A program made the position numbers and the translations under genes. Below are positions 8,042-15,494 of a stretch of 28,593 nt of DNA, one piece after another; position 1 is the stretch's first letter, and every line of letters starts with the position of its first letter. Under the pieces are notes generated by a model, which was given only the letters and a program-made list of their open reading frames with translations, had not been told where the DNA came from and did no database searches. The stretch spans positions 1 through 28,593 of the forward strand of contig JAFDAT010000015.1 in the NCBI GenBank assembly GCA_019313725.1, in the 5' to 3' direction. Source of the DNA: Deltaproteobacteria bacterium. GTDB lineage: Bacteria; Desulfobacterota; Desulfobacteria; Desulfobacterales; B30-G6.

Positions 8042-8070
8042 CTATCTGCAGGCCTCAATAGTAATGAAAC

Positions 8071-8359
8071 CTCCCCGCGGCAAGCCGCGGAGTATCATCC
8101 TATTGGGCTTTATAATCCGAATCGAAATCGGGATCGCTATCGAAATCGAAACAATATGACACTTTGGCCCTAAAATATGAATGTTTACACCCCTTGATAG
8201 CTAATGTTGCGCAGTACATAAAAAGGCCAATGACCTCAGTGAACACCCGGAAATCGATTCCGATACCGATTTCGATAGCGATTTCGATGAAATGAATGCC
8301 TAATCGTTGCATGCGACGCAGGCAGATCGATATCAATTCGCAGCAAGCTGCGGGGAATT
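8071..8359. mobile_element. REP-doublet/MITE-like element with nested inverted repeats
   Basis: Nearly the whole gap between epmA and the HDAC gene is one symmetric non-coding structure. The left end is a GC hairpin, CCGCGG (8075-8080) with CCGCGG (8085-8090) over a CAAG loop, with CCCC on its left. The right end is CGCAG (8339-8343) with CTGCG (8348-8352), also over CAAG, with GGGG on its right and flanking AATT arms (8335-8338, 8356-8359). The ends are therefore inverted copies of one palindrome type. Inside lie two GATTTCGAT-type tracts (8117-8152 and 8251-8293) in opposite orientation, sharing a perfect 16-bp core (8133-8148 against 8267-8282). There is no transposase. It resembles REPINs or non-autonomous elements mobilised by RAYT (TnpA-REP) enzymes; this assignment is inference. 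Confidence 0.6.
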
Positions 8360-8398
8360 AAACCCTAAAAAAGATTAAAAATAAAAAACACTATCTGC

Positions 8399-9715
8399 CT
8401 ATTCTTCTTTAACAAGATATTTATCCTCGATTCGATCCTGCAGAAAAATGCCGTCAAATTCACGAGCGTCTCCATCTGCATACCAGGTATAACCCTGATT
8501 TTTACAGGCCTCACAGGCACTGCGCGGAACGTGGACCGCCAGCACATGGTTGCCGAGGCTCGACCGTGAGTCTATTTTCAAGGCACCGCTGCATTCACGG
8601 CAGATACGGATGGTTTCCTTTTGGGTTTCCTGGATATTGTCGGTGTCATAAAATATATTGCGGGCTCTCTCGTGGAATGTTTTATCCCCCTGGACCTTTT
8701 CCCTGGTGTCTTCCCGGGTCTCCCAAAATTGCAGTACTTTGTCTCCAACCCGGTGTATGCGTTCGGTAACATCCCGTGTCTGGCGAATTTTATCAGGATC
8801 GTATCCCGGTTCCTTGACGTGGCTGTAATCGAGACCCGCCATGGCCAGGATAATGCCGGTGTTTACATAGGGCAGCGCCCCCTCTATAGAATACCCGCCT
8901 TCCAGCACGGCAATATTCGGTTTAAGCAGGGCTGTCAGCTGGGCATATCCTTGGGCGGAAAAATTCATGTTGGTAATGGGGTCGGAATAGTGATTGTCCT
9001 GCCCGGCCGAATTGATGATGAGCTGCGGTTTGAAGTCATCAAGAATCGGCATGACCACCTGCTCGGCCGTATAAAGGAACCCCTCCTCCGATGTGTAGGG
9101 CGGCAGCGGAATATTCACCGTAGCACCGACGGCATTGGGCCCGCCCATTTCATTGATAAAGCCCGTTCCCGGGTAGAGCGTACGCCCATCCTGGTGGATG
9201 GAGATAAAAAGGGTATCCCGGTCGTGCCAGTAGATGTCCTGGGTACCGTCCCCGTGATGGCAGTCCGTATCCACCACCGCCACCCGATCGACACCGTAGG
9301 CCGCCCGAAGGTATTCGATCATGATGGCTTCGATGTTCACGTTGCAGAACCCCCTGGACCCGTGCACCACGCGCATGGCGTGATGACCGGGCGGCCGAAC
9401 CAGGGCAAACCCCCGTTCGATGGTTTTATCCATCACGGCCATGCCGATGGTCTTGGCGCCTCCGGCACTGATGAAATGGGACTCCGTCATGACCTTCCAG
9501 GCATCCGGCACACAGAAATGAACACGCTGTACATCCATGAGCGTGACCGGGTCCGGCTTGAACTCACGGATGCCCTGAATATCGAAAATGCCCTCTTCGT
9601 TCACCTGGTCCTGCGTGTAAAGCAGGCGCTCCTCCCTTTCCGGATGGGTGGCACTGATGGCCCAGTCGAAAGCAGGAAAGAACACCAGCCCGGTTTTATG
9701 TTGCGCTCGTAGCAT
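8399..9715 (-). CDS. HDAC-family (class II type) deacetylase/amidohydrolase with C-terminal zinc-ribbon-like tail
   Basis: Arginase/deacetylase-fold zinc hydrolase related to class II histone deacetylases and acetylpolyamine amidohydrolases, removing acyl groups from amines or lysines. The active site is intact: RPPGHHA with H111/H112, the zinc ligands D151 and H153 in DTDCHHGDGTQ, D240 in SAGQDNH, and LEGGY with the catalytic-side Y275. The catalytic domain ends near residue 340. An extra tail of about 100 residues carries ICREC (C372, C375) and CEAC (C401, C404), spaced like a zinc ribbon, and is not part of standard bacterial HDAC proteins of about 310-350 residues. AAGGA six bases before the ATG fixes the start. 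It lies downstream of the hydantoinase-like gene on the same strand, separated by a repeat. The substrate is unknown. Confidence 0.88.
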   Translation of the reverse strand: MLRAQHKTGLVFFPAFDWAISATHPEREERLLYTQDQVNEEGIFDIQGIREFKPDPVTLMDVQRVHFCVPDAWKVMTESHFISAGGAKTIGMAVMDKTIERGFALVRPPGHHAMRVVHGSRGFCNVNIEAIMIEYLRAAYGVDRVAVVDTDCHHGDGTQDIYWHDRDTLFISIHQDGRTLYPGTGFINEMGGPNAVGATVNIPLPPYTSEEGFLYTAEQVVMPILDDFKPQLIINSAGQDNHYSDPITNMNFSAQGYAQLTALLKPNIAVLEGGYSIEGALPYVNTGIILAMAGLDYSHVKEPGYDPDKIRQTRDVTERIHRVGDKVLQFWETREDTREKVQGDKTFHERARNIFYDTDNIQETQKETIRICRECSGALKIDSRSSLGNHVLAVHVPRSACEACKNQGYTWYADGDAREFDGIFLQDRIEDKYLVKEE

Positions 9716-9793
9716 AATATTTCCTTACCCGGATGAAACCGCAAGCGTTGGAATTGAATATCCAACAATCAATATCCAATGTCCAATTATCAA

Positions 9794-9870
9794 GTAGGGG
9801 TGCCCCTTGTGGGTACCCGAACGACCACAGGCGATTCGCGAAAACGGGCAGACACAAGGCCTGCCCCTAC
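9794..9870. repeat. GTAGGGG...CCCCTAC inverted repeat with two hairpin arms
   Basis: GTAGGGG (9794-9800) and CCCCTAC (9864-9870) bound a 77-base element. Each arm folds on itself: GGGTGCCC with GGGTACCC on the left (one G-T pair) and GGGCAG with CTGCCC on the right. The right arm read on the opposite strand matches the left arm closely, both having a TTGTG centre and ending CCCG. This is the build of a dispersed intergenic palindromic repeat. It sits 7 bases past the stop codon of the hydantoinase-like gene and could also stabilise or end its mRNA. Confidence 0.6.
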
Positions 9871-9877
9871 ATGAAGA

Positions 9878-11569
9878 TTATGCATGGGGCCCTTTAGATA
9901 ATGACAGCACATCCTCATACCCCTTGATCAACCCCGGTTTCACCTGGGCACGAATGCGAATGTTTTTGCCGGTAGTGTTGAACCCCCTGACCATGTTGAA
10001 CTCCAGCTCCTCGAGGATCTCCATCTCAAGGTGATCAGGGTTGGCACCCCTTTTGACCGCCTTTTCCTTTAATAAATCGAAAGCGGTGCGGACCGCGTCT
10101 TCCCGGTTGAACTCGCGGCAGATGGTCGCATGGTAGTCTTCCCCGGGAGCCATGCTCATGCCTTGCTCGGTGTCCGCAAAAAGCGTTATCTCGCTGGTGG
10201 TCCGCGCCAGGGCGGCACCGATAGCATTGGCCACCGACCACTTGGGCACGATCTTTATCTCCATCCCCGACTGCTTTTTCAGCTGTTCCCCGAAATAGGG
10301 CGCGGGACCGCCCAGGAGAAGTATCTGCCGCGGTTCCAGCCGGAATCCTTCCCGTATTTCATGAATGGTGTAGACCGGTTTGCTGTTCAACCTCGCGGTC
10401 ATGGCTTCCGCTTCCTGCAGGATCTTGCTGCAGGCGTGCTCAAATATACTGCCGGCAGCCGCCTCAACCGACAGGCCCAAAGCGCCGGCAATGGGTTCAA
10501 TGCCCTTTATTGAGTTTTCCCGGTCGCCGTTTTCTATTTTTTTGAGCACAAAGAGGGCGTCGGTGGGCGTGGGCACAGGCCCGCCATAGGCCATGGCCGG
10601 GCCAAGCCGTTCCGGACCGATCTCTATCTGCTGGTGGTTCAGCCGTACCAGGCTGTCGCCGCCTATGCCGATGGAATGGATGTCCAAAGAGCGAATCAAC
10701 GTCCGGTACCCGCCGATATCGATGCCGAGCGGCGCTAAAAGTGGCACACCGTTCATCAGCACGGCCATGTCGGTGGTGGTGCCGCCGATATCCAGCACCA
10801 GCGAATCAGCCGTGTCCGCAGCATAAGCGATGGCCCCCATCACGCTGGCGGCAGGTCCCGAAAGAATGGTCTGGCCCGGAAACTCGATGGAGGAGGCGAA
10901 GTTCATGTTGCCGCCGTCAGCCTTCAGGATGCGGATGGGCATGGACAGTCCCCGGGCATTGAGGGACTGCTGAACCGCTTCAAAAAATTCTCTGTGGATG
11001 GGATAAACCGATGCATTCAGATAGGTTGTCGCGATTCTGCGGGGAAAATTGAGGTGCCCGGATATGCGATGGCCCAGAAATACCTTTTCAAAACCATTGC
11101 CGAGCTGCGCTTTGATCTGCAGTTCATGCACCGGATTGCGCACGGAAAATTTTCCGACCACCCCGACATAACGGATGCCCCTTGCCAGGAACTCCCGGCT
11201 CACCCGTTCGATCTCTCCGGCATCCACGGGCTCGACTTCCCTCCCCCGGTGGTCAATGGAACCCGATACGGGAAAATAGTGTGCACTGGTCTGAAAGTAG
11301 CGGGGGTCGATTCCGGGGCCGCTGGACACGATGATGCCCACACCCGGAATTTTGTTCTGTACAATGGCGTTGGTTGTCAGGGTCGTGCTGAGGACAACCC
11401 GCTTGACGACCGCAGGATCCATGCCGGACATGACGCCTTCGAGCCCTTCCAGCACCGTGTTGAATAGATTGGATGCGTCGGTGGTCACCTTGACATCGCG
11501 CACGATCCCTTGCCGATCCAATAAAACAACATCCGTATGGGTACCACCCACATCCAGTCCGATGATCAT
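9878..11569 (-). CDS. Hydantoinase/oxoprolinase family protein (HyuA-like ATPase), short form
   Basis: ASKHA-fold protein of the hydantoinase A/5-oxoprolinase family, whose members couple ATP hydrolysis to opening of cyclic amides or to acetone/acetophenone carboxylation. The N-terminus shows the phosphate-1 loop MIIGLDVGGTHTDVVL. The STTLTTNAI segment near 62 is the usual family signature. The central LDIGGTTTDMAV is the second phosphate loop and LLLGGPAPYF the adenosine-side motif. At 563 residues it lacks roughly the last 100 residues of typical HyuA (about 680-700), and no HyuB subunit is visible. AGGG six bases before the ATG supports the start. It is the first gene of a possible minus-strand unit with the HDAC-like gene. 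Substrate unknown; a stand-alone family branch is likely. Confidence 0.85.
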   Translation of the reverse strand: MIIGLDVGGTHTDVVLLDRQGIVRDVKVTTDASNLFNTVLEGLEGVMSGMDPAVVKRVVLSTTLTTNAIVQNKIPGVGIIVSSGPGIDPRYFQTSAHYFPVSGSIDHRGREVEPVDAGEIERVSREFLARGIRYVGVVGKFSVRNPVHELQIKAQLGNGFEKVFLGHRISGHLNFPRRIATTYLNASVYPIHREFFEAVQQSLNARGLSMPIRILKADGGNMNFASSIEFPGQTILSGPAASVMGAIAYAADTADSLVLDIGGTTTDMAVLMNGVPLLAPLGIDIGGYRTLIRSLDIHSIGIGGDSLVRLNHQQIEIGPERLGPAMAYGGPVPTPTDALFVLKKIENGDRENSIKGIEPIAGALGLSVEAAAGSIFEHACSKILQEAEAMTARLNSKPVYTIHEIREGFRLEPRQILLLGGPAPYFGEQLKKQSGMEIKIVPKWSVANAIGAALARTTSEITLFADTEQGMSMAPGEDYHATICREFNREDAVRTAFDLLKEKAVKRGANPDHLEMEILEELEFNMVRGFNTTGKNIRIRAQVKPGLIKGYEDVLSLSKGPHA

Positions 11570-11804
11570 CCTGATCCCTGCGGTTTCATTGTTGCGATCA
11601 AATTAACATTTTCCGGCCTTAGAAACAGTTGTCAGTACACAGGTATGATTAATATCATGCTTAAGGGCATTGATATACACGCGGAGGATGACGGCCTGTT
11701 TCTGATGAACTTGTCGCACGATTTTATTTTGATTGCAATTTAAAAACAAGCCTGCTATTCGGCGAGAGCAGTGCCATGGTCTAACAATGAGGGAACCCTG
11801 AACC

Positions 11805-11882
11805 ATGTCCGATATCCATTTTTCCAATTACAGCATCGAAAAAGACACCGATTATTTTCTGGATATCGGACGCCGATCCTGA
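11805..11882 (+). CDS. Possible leader peptide or gene fragment, 25 codons
   Basis: An ATG with GAGGGA ten bases upstream opens a 25-residue frame (MSDIHFSNYSIEKDT...) that ends 86 bases before the SDR gene. It has a proper ribosome binding site and ordinary amino-acid composition, but I recognise no family. It could be a short leader, or the beginning of a decayed gene whose remainder was lost when the downstream AT-rich genes arrived. Chance is also a fair explanation at this length. Confidence 0.2.
   Translation: MSDIHFSNYSIEKDTDYFLDIGRRS
11808..11870. repeat. 11-bp perfect inverted repeat spaced by 41 bases
   Basis: TCCGATATCCA (11808-11818) is the exact reverse complement of TGGATATCGGA (11860-11870). 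The arms sit inside the 25-codon frame upstream of the SDR gene. They could be paired operator half-sites, the stem of a long hairpin in the leader RNA, or target sites of one regulator. Confidence 0.45.
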
Positions 11883-11968
11883 CGTCTACACAGAAGCAAA
11901 TTTTTCTTTTAACAAATACTTTTTATGAATGCTGACACGGCTTCACCGCCATACCGGGAAAGGTAAAT

Positions 11969-12778
11969 ATGAATACAGCATTTCAAAACAAGCATGTTGT
12001 TGTTACGGGAGCATCAAGCGGCATCGGTTTTGATGCAGTATCACGCTTCCTTGCGGAAGGTGCAAAGGTCACGGCCTGCTACAACAGCGCTCCGAGAGAG
12101 CTTACGACCCTTAAAGATTCATACCCTGAACGTTTGAACGTTGTGAAAGTCGATGTTCGTAATGAATCTGAAGTGGCGTTGCTCTTTACAGAAGCAAACA
12201 CGGTCTTTGGAAGAGTGGATATAACTGTCGCAAATGCCGGAATAGCCTTTCACGAGGGAGTGGCGGTACATGAGATGTCTATTGAACAATGGCAGAAAAC
12301 GCTGTCAGTAAACCTGACCGGCGTATTTCTCTGTGCCAAACATTTCTTTGCCAACTTGAAGAAGTATCCAGGAGATGATGCATCTCTGGTTTTTGTGGGC
12401 TCAACTGCAGGAGAAATTGGCCAAGCATTGTTTTGTGATTATTCTACTTCAAAAGCGGGACTTAGAGGGTTACTGATGACCTTAAAGAACGAAATTATTC
12501 ATCTTGCTGTACGCGGACGTGTGAATTTAGTCAATCCAGGATGGACGATAACACCGATGACGGAAGGAGAATTATCTGATAAAGCAATGGTGTCAAGAAT
12601 CATGCAAACAATTCCCCTTCGCAAGGTTGCCACACCTTCCGACATTACCCACGCTATTCTATACCTCTCTTCCGATAAATTGGCGGGACATGTGAGTGGA
12701 CAGACAATAACCGTGGCGGGTGGGATGGAAGGCAGGGTGTTGTTCTCAAGTGATGAAGTTGAGGAATATATGCAGTAA
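11969..12778 (+). CDS. SDR family NAD(P)-dependent oxidoreductase
   Basis: Classical short-chain dehydrogenase/reductase of 269 residues, a cytoplasmic alcohol/ketone oxidoreductase. The cofactor loop is TGASSGIG (13-20), the NAG structural motif is at 89-91, N115 is in the fourth helix, and the catalytic set is S145, Y158 and K162 (YSTSK). The C-terminus ends in the usual SGQTITVAGG strand plus a short extension. AAGG lies a few bases before the ATG. Base composition is low: I counted 25 G/C in the 60 bases 12121-12180 against 35/60 at 23221-23280, so the gene differs from the GC-rich neighbours. It is first in a same-strand series with an MFS transporter and a transaminase and may act on the same substrate. 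The substrate cannot be read from sequence. Confidence 0.9.
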   Translation: MNTAFQNKHVVVTGASSGIGFDAVSRFLAEGAKVTACYNSAPRELTTLKDSYPERLNVVKVDVRNESEVALLFTEANTVFGRVDITVANAGIAFHEGVAVHEMSIEQWQKTLSVNLTGVFLCAKHFFANLKKYPGDDASLVFVGSTAGEIGQALFCDYSTSKAGLRGLLMTLKNEIIHLAVRGRVNLVNPGWTITPMTEGELSDKAMVSRIMQTIPLRKVATPSDITHAILYLSSDKLAGHVSGQTITVAGGMEGRVLFSSDEVEEYMQ

Positions 12779-12797
12779 TAGATGGAATGGGTAGAAA

Positions 12798-12807
12798 GTG
12801 AGCTCAC
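12798..12807. promoter_or_regulatory. 10-bp perfect palindrome, weak operator candidate
   Basis: GTGAGCTCAC is a perfect 5+5 palindrome in the 145-base gap between the SDR and MFS genes. It is short and could be chance. Confidence 0.2.
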
Positions 12808-12923
12808 GACAGGTTACTATCTATAGATGAATTCAGAAGAAATTATTTGGCGGGAAACTGTTCCTATTATAACGATATCAGTATCAGCCAATAGCATTGA
12901 TCATTAGCAAAGAAAACTATTTT

Positions 12924-14216
12924 ATGCCACGACATAACTATCCTCCCGCTTATCAATCTTGGCTGGCTTTGTCTTTAGGAATAGCTTTCTATTTTTCAGG
13001 TTTTTTCCATAGAATGGTCACCGCAGTTATGGCCGACCAGCTTATGACGGACTTTAATATAGGCGCGGCTGCTCTTGGTAATTTTTCCTCTTTTTATTAC
13101 TACAGCTACGTGGCTGTTCAAATTCCCACAGGAATCCTCGCCGATTATTGGGGACCCAGAAAATTGCTGACTGCGGGGGCGCTTTTATCAAGCTTTGGGG
13201 CTTTCATTTTTGCCTCTGCATCCTCAATTCATGCGGCTAATATTGGAAGGCTTATTATCGGGGCATCAATGGGCGTCGCCTGGGTTTCTGTTTTGAAATT
13301 GTCGACGCGATGGTTTAAGCCAAACCAATTTGCGGTTGTGACTGGCTTAGCACTATGCTTGGGAATATTGGGAGCTTTATCTGCTGGAGTTCCGCTAAGA
13401 CTCTTCATAAACTTACTGGGGTGGCGTTCAGTCATTTTTGGTGCCGGTATTATCACGCTTATAGTGTCCCTGGCTATTTGGATTTTTGTGCGAGATGATC
13501 CAGTTCAAAAAGGCTATGACAGCTATGCGACAGACATTACAACCTCAAATCAGAGACCTAAAGTTTCTATTCTTAGTGATCTGTCAAATGTATTTCGATA
13601 TAAAAATACATGGATTCTTGCCATCGTCCCAGCCAGCTTGATTGGGCCCGTATTGACATTCGCTGGTTTGTGGGGAATCCCGTACCTCACAACGCATTAT
13701 GATCTAACGCCAGTAAAAAGTGCTTCCCTAATATCCGCTCTTTTAATTTCATGTGCTCTTGGAGCTCCAGTTCTGGGCGCTCTATCTGAAAAGACAGGGC
13801 GCAGAAAACCCATCTATTTTTTTGCTCTTTGTATTTCTTTAACTGGTTGGGTGCCCATCCTTTTTCTACAAAATATTCCTTTATGGCTTCTCATTGTTCT
13901 ATTTAGTATAGTAGGGTTTGCCTCAAGTGCCATTGTTATTGGTATGGCTTTCGTAAAGGAATCAGTTCCGTTGGCTTTAGCAGGAACAGTTTCAGGAATC
14001 AGTAATATGGGTATGGAAATGGGGCCGATGATTTTGCAACCCGCAATAGGCGTAGTCCTTGATTTTAGATGGAATGGGTTATTAGAAAATGGGGTCCGTA
14101 TATACGACCTCAATGCATACCATATGGCCTTTGGTGCAATAATTGGCATATCCATTCTCGGAACATTGCTCATCACCTTTGCCAGGGAAACATTCTGTCA
14201 ACAATTACATGAATAA
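12924..14216 (+). CDS. MFS transporter (probable solute importer)
   Basis: Inner-membrane major facilitator protein of about 430 residues with 12 predicted helices. Signature loops are GILADYWGPRK between helices 2 and 3 and GALSEKTGRRK in the second half. The overall pattern resembles anion:cation symporter or organic-acid uptake members more than drug exporters, but this is a weak inference. The frame is open from a TTG at 12897; I prefer the ATG at 12924 (MPRHNYPPAYQSW) because the protein then starts just before helix 1. Neither start has a good ribosome binding site. It is the most AT-rich gene of the window (17 G/C in the 60 bases 13861-13920), supporting horizontal origin. It lies between an SDR and an amine-transaminase-like gene, so it may carry their substrate. 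Confidence 0.85.
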   Translation: MPRHNYPPAYQSWLALSLGIAFYFSGFFHRMVTAVMADQLMTDFNIGAAALGNFSSFYYYSYVAVQIPTGILADYWGPRKLLTAGALLSSFGAFIFASASSIHAANIGRLIIGASMGVAWVSVLKLSTRWFKPNQFAVVTGLALCLGILGALSAGVPLRLFINLLGWRSVIFGAGIITLIVSLAIWIFVRDDPVQKGYDSYATDITTSNQRPKVSILSDLSNVFRYKNTWILAIVPASLIGPVLTFAGLWGIPYLTTHYDLTPVKSASLISALLISCALGAPVLGALSEKTGRRKPIYFFALCISLTGWVPILFLQNIPLWLLIVLFSIVGFASSAIVIGMAFVKESVPLALAGTVSGISNMGMEMGPMILQPAIGVVLDFRWNGLLENGVRIYDLNAYHMAFGAIIGISILGTLLITFARETFCQQLHE

Positions 14217-14274
14217 ACAGATAGGGTTTATCCAGTGTTTTTCAATAATACGCTGATTACGAAGGAGAATCGAT

Positions 14275-15171
14275 ATGCTTGACTTTTCAAATGGTGCCGC
14301 CTATGTCAATGAACAATTTGTGCCCATCGCTGAGGCGAAAATATCGATCCTTGACTGGGGCTTCCTCCACTCAGATGCAACCTACGATGTCGCCCATGTA
14401 TGGAAGGGAAAGTTTTTCCGACTCGATGATCACATCGATCGCTTCGTATCAGGAATAGACAAACTGCACATGTCTATTCGTCACAAACGCGGTGATTTGC
14501 GCTCCATCCTGATTGATTGCGTGAAGAAGAGTGGGCTGCAAGATGCCTATGTCGAAATGATCTGTACACGAGGAATGCCAAAGCCAGGATCACGCGATCC
14601 AAGGGAGTGTACAAATCGGTTCTTTGCCTTCGCAATTCCGTTCGTATGGATCGCTAATCCTGAAAAACAGAAAAAAGGATTGCACCTGATCGTTAGTCGC
14701 TTGCAGCGAATACCTCCTGAATCGGTTGATCCTGCCGTAAAGAACTACCACTGGCTCGACATGGTTATGGGCTTGTTCGAAGCCTATGATCGCGGTGGGG
14801 AAACTGCCGTTGTCGTCGATGTACAAGGAAACCTTATCGAGGGACCCGGTTTTAATATTTTCGCGGTAAAAGACCGCACCATCACGACCCCGGCACGTGG
14901 TGTGCTCGAAGGTATCACGCGCAGAACTGCGATTGAGATAGCAACCGATCATGGATACGAGGTCATACAGCACAATCTTGCCGCTGATGATGCTCGTACA
15001 GCCGATGAAGTGTTTGCCACCAGTACCGCTGGGGGCATCATGCCGATCACGAAAATCGATGGGCGAACAATCAGTTCAGGCATACCCGGATCGGTTACCC
15101 AGGAATTGCAGAAACGGTACTGGAGACTACACGAAGACCCACATTACACCTTCAATGTCGATTATGATTGA
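14275..15171 (+). CDS. Fold-type IV PLP aminotransferase, (R)-amine transaminase-like
   Basis: PLP-dependent transaminase of class IV (BCAT/D-amino-acid transaminase fold), 298 residues. The Schiff-base lysine is K156 (VDPAVKNYHW), the pyridine-N glutamate E189 (LIEGPGFNIF), and the phosphate-binding STAGG is at 250-254. Alignment from memory with the (R)-selective amine transaminase ATA-117 is striking along the whole length: ISILDWGFLHSD, FRLDDHIDR, the flexible-loop arginine in PGSRD (R107), VKNYHW and GITRRTAIEIA all have direct counterparts. The active-site H32 and Y37 of LHSDATY also match. It is therefore better described as (R)-amine transaminase-like than as a branched-chain aminotransferase; the natural substrate is unknown. 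A clear AGGAG precedes the ATG by seven bases. Composition is mixed (25/60 to 34/60 G/C), intermediate between the AT-rich MFS gene and the neighbours. Confidence 0.88.
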   Translation: MLDFSNGAAYVNEQFVPIAEAKISILDWGFLHSDATYDVAHVWKGKFFRLDDHIDRFVSGIDKLHMSIRHKRGDLRSILIDCVKKSGLQDAYVEMICTRGMPKPGSRDPRECTNRFFAFAIPFVWIANPEKQKKGLHLIVSRLQRIPPESVDPAVKNYHWLDMVMGLFEAYDRGGETAVVVDVQGNLIEGPGFNIFAVKDRTITTPARGVLEGITRRTAIEIATDHGYEVIQHNLAADDARTADEVFATSTAGGIMPITKIDGRTISSGIPGSVTQELQKRYWRLHEDPHYTFNVDYD

Positions 15172-15494
15172 CTAAATGAATCAGATTCTATATTTATGCA
15201 ACGTTAATTTATTGTTCAGTGTACCGGATAACACGGCATCAGATGTGTGAGGATACGGTTTTTGCGAGTAGGATTTTACCGAAACTGATAATAGACTTAT
15301 AAACGGCACTTCAAGCGATGCCGAAGATAAATAACCTTATGTTTCGTCCTGCCTATGAGCATTCAACGATGGGAGCCTCCCCCCTTTACCCTTGTTATTG
15401 ATGCTCCATAAATTTTCATGTTGCATGGAAAAAGCCGTATCGGCACTTTTCGAATGCACCATTTATCAAAACCATAATAGCCGGAGTTGCTTGT
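15172..15494. other. Intergenic region upstream of the liv operon
   Basis: A gene-free stretch of 323 bases. It has one weak promoter candidate (15262-15292) and no convincing terminator after the transaminase gene. A CGGAG sequence about nine bases before the livG ATG serves as its ribosome binding site. I see no RNA gene or recognisable riboswitch. Confidence 0.5.
15262..15292 (+). promoter_or_regulatory. Weak sigma70-like promoter candidate for the liv operon
   Basis: TTGCGA (15262-15267) and GATAAT (15287-15292) resemble -35 (4/6) and -10 (5/6) boxes but are 19 bases apart, longer than ideal. The leader to livG would be about 195 bases. Confidence 0.25.

Larger units (their letters stand above)
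11570..11968. other. Divergent intergenic region before the SDR gene
   Basis: About 400 bases between the minus-strand hydantoinase-like gene and the plus-strand SDR gene. It contains an 11-bp inverted repeat (11808-11870) that surrounds a 25-codon reading frame, and a 32-codon frame (11645-11743) with no recognisable product. The right third becomes AT-rich, where the compositional change of the following genes begins. No consensus promoter pair convinced me. Confidence 0.5.

Noticed and set aside
8117..8293. GATTTCGAT tracts as a CRISPR array
   Set aside because: Repeat units are only 6-9 bases, without regular spacers, and the two tracts are inverted; no cas gene is nearby.
8621..9712. 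Plus-strand frame of 363 codons opposite the HDAC-like gene
   Set aside because: Rich in G, R, H and P without domain motifs; the opposite strand has an intact zinc deacetylase site.
9878..9910. C-terminal LSLSKG of the HyuA-like protein as the trace of a known dispersed repeat
   Set aside because: The peptide resembles translations of a common genomic repeat, but the DNA here differs from that repeat, so it is a coincidence of amino acids.
15441..15460. Sigma54 promoter before livG
   Set aside because: A GGCAC box is followed by GC, but with 12 bases between GG and GC instead of the required 10.
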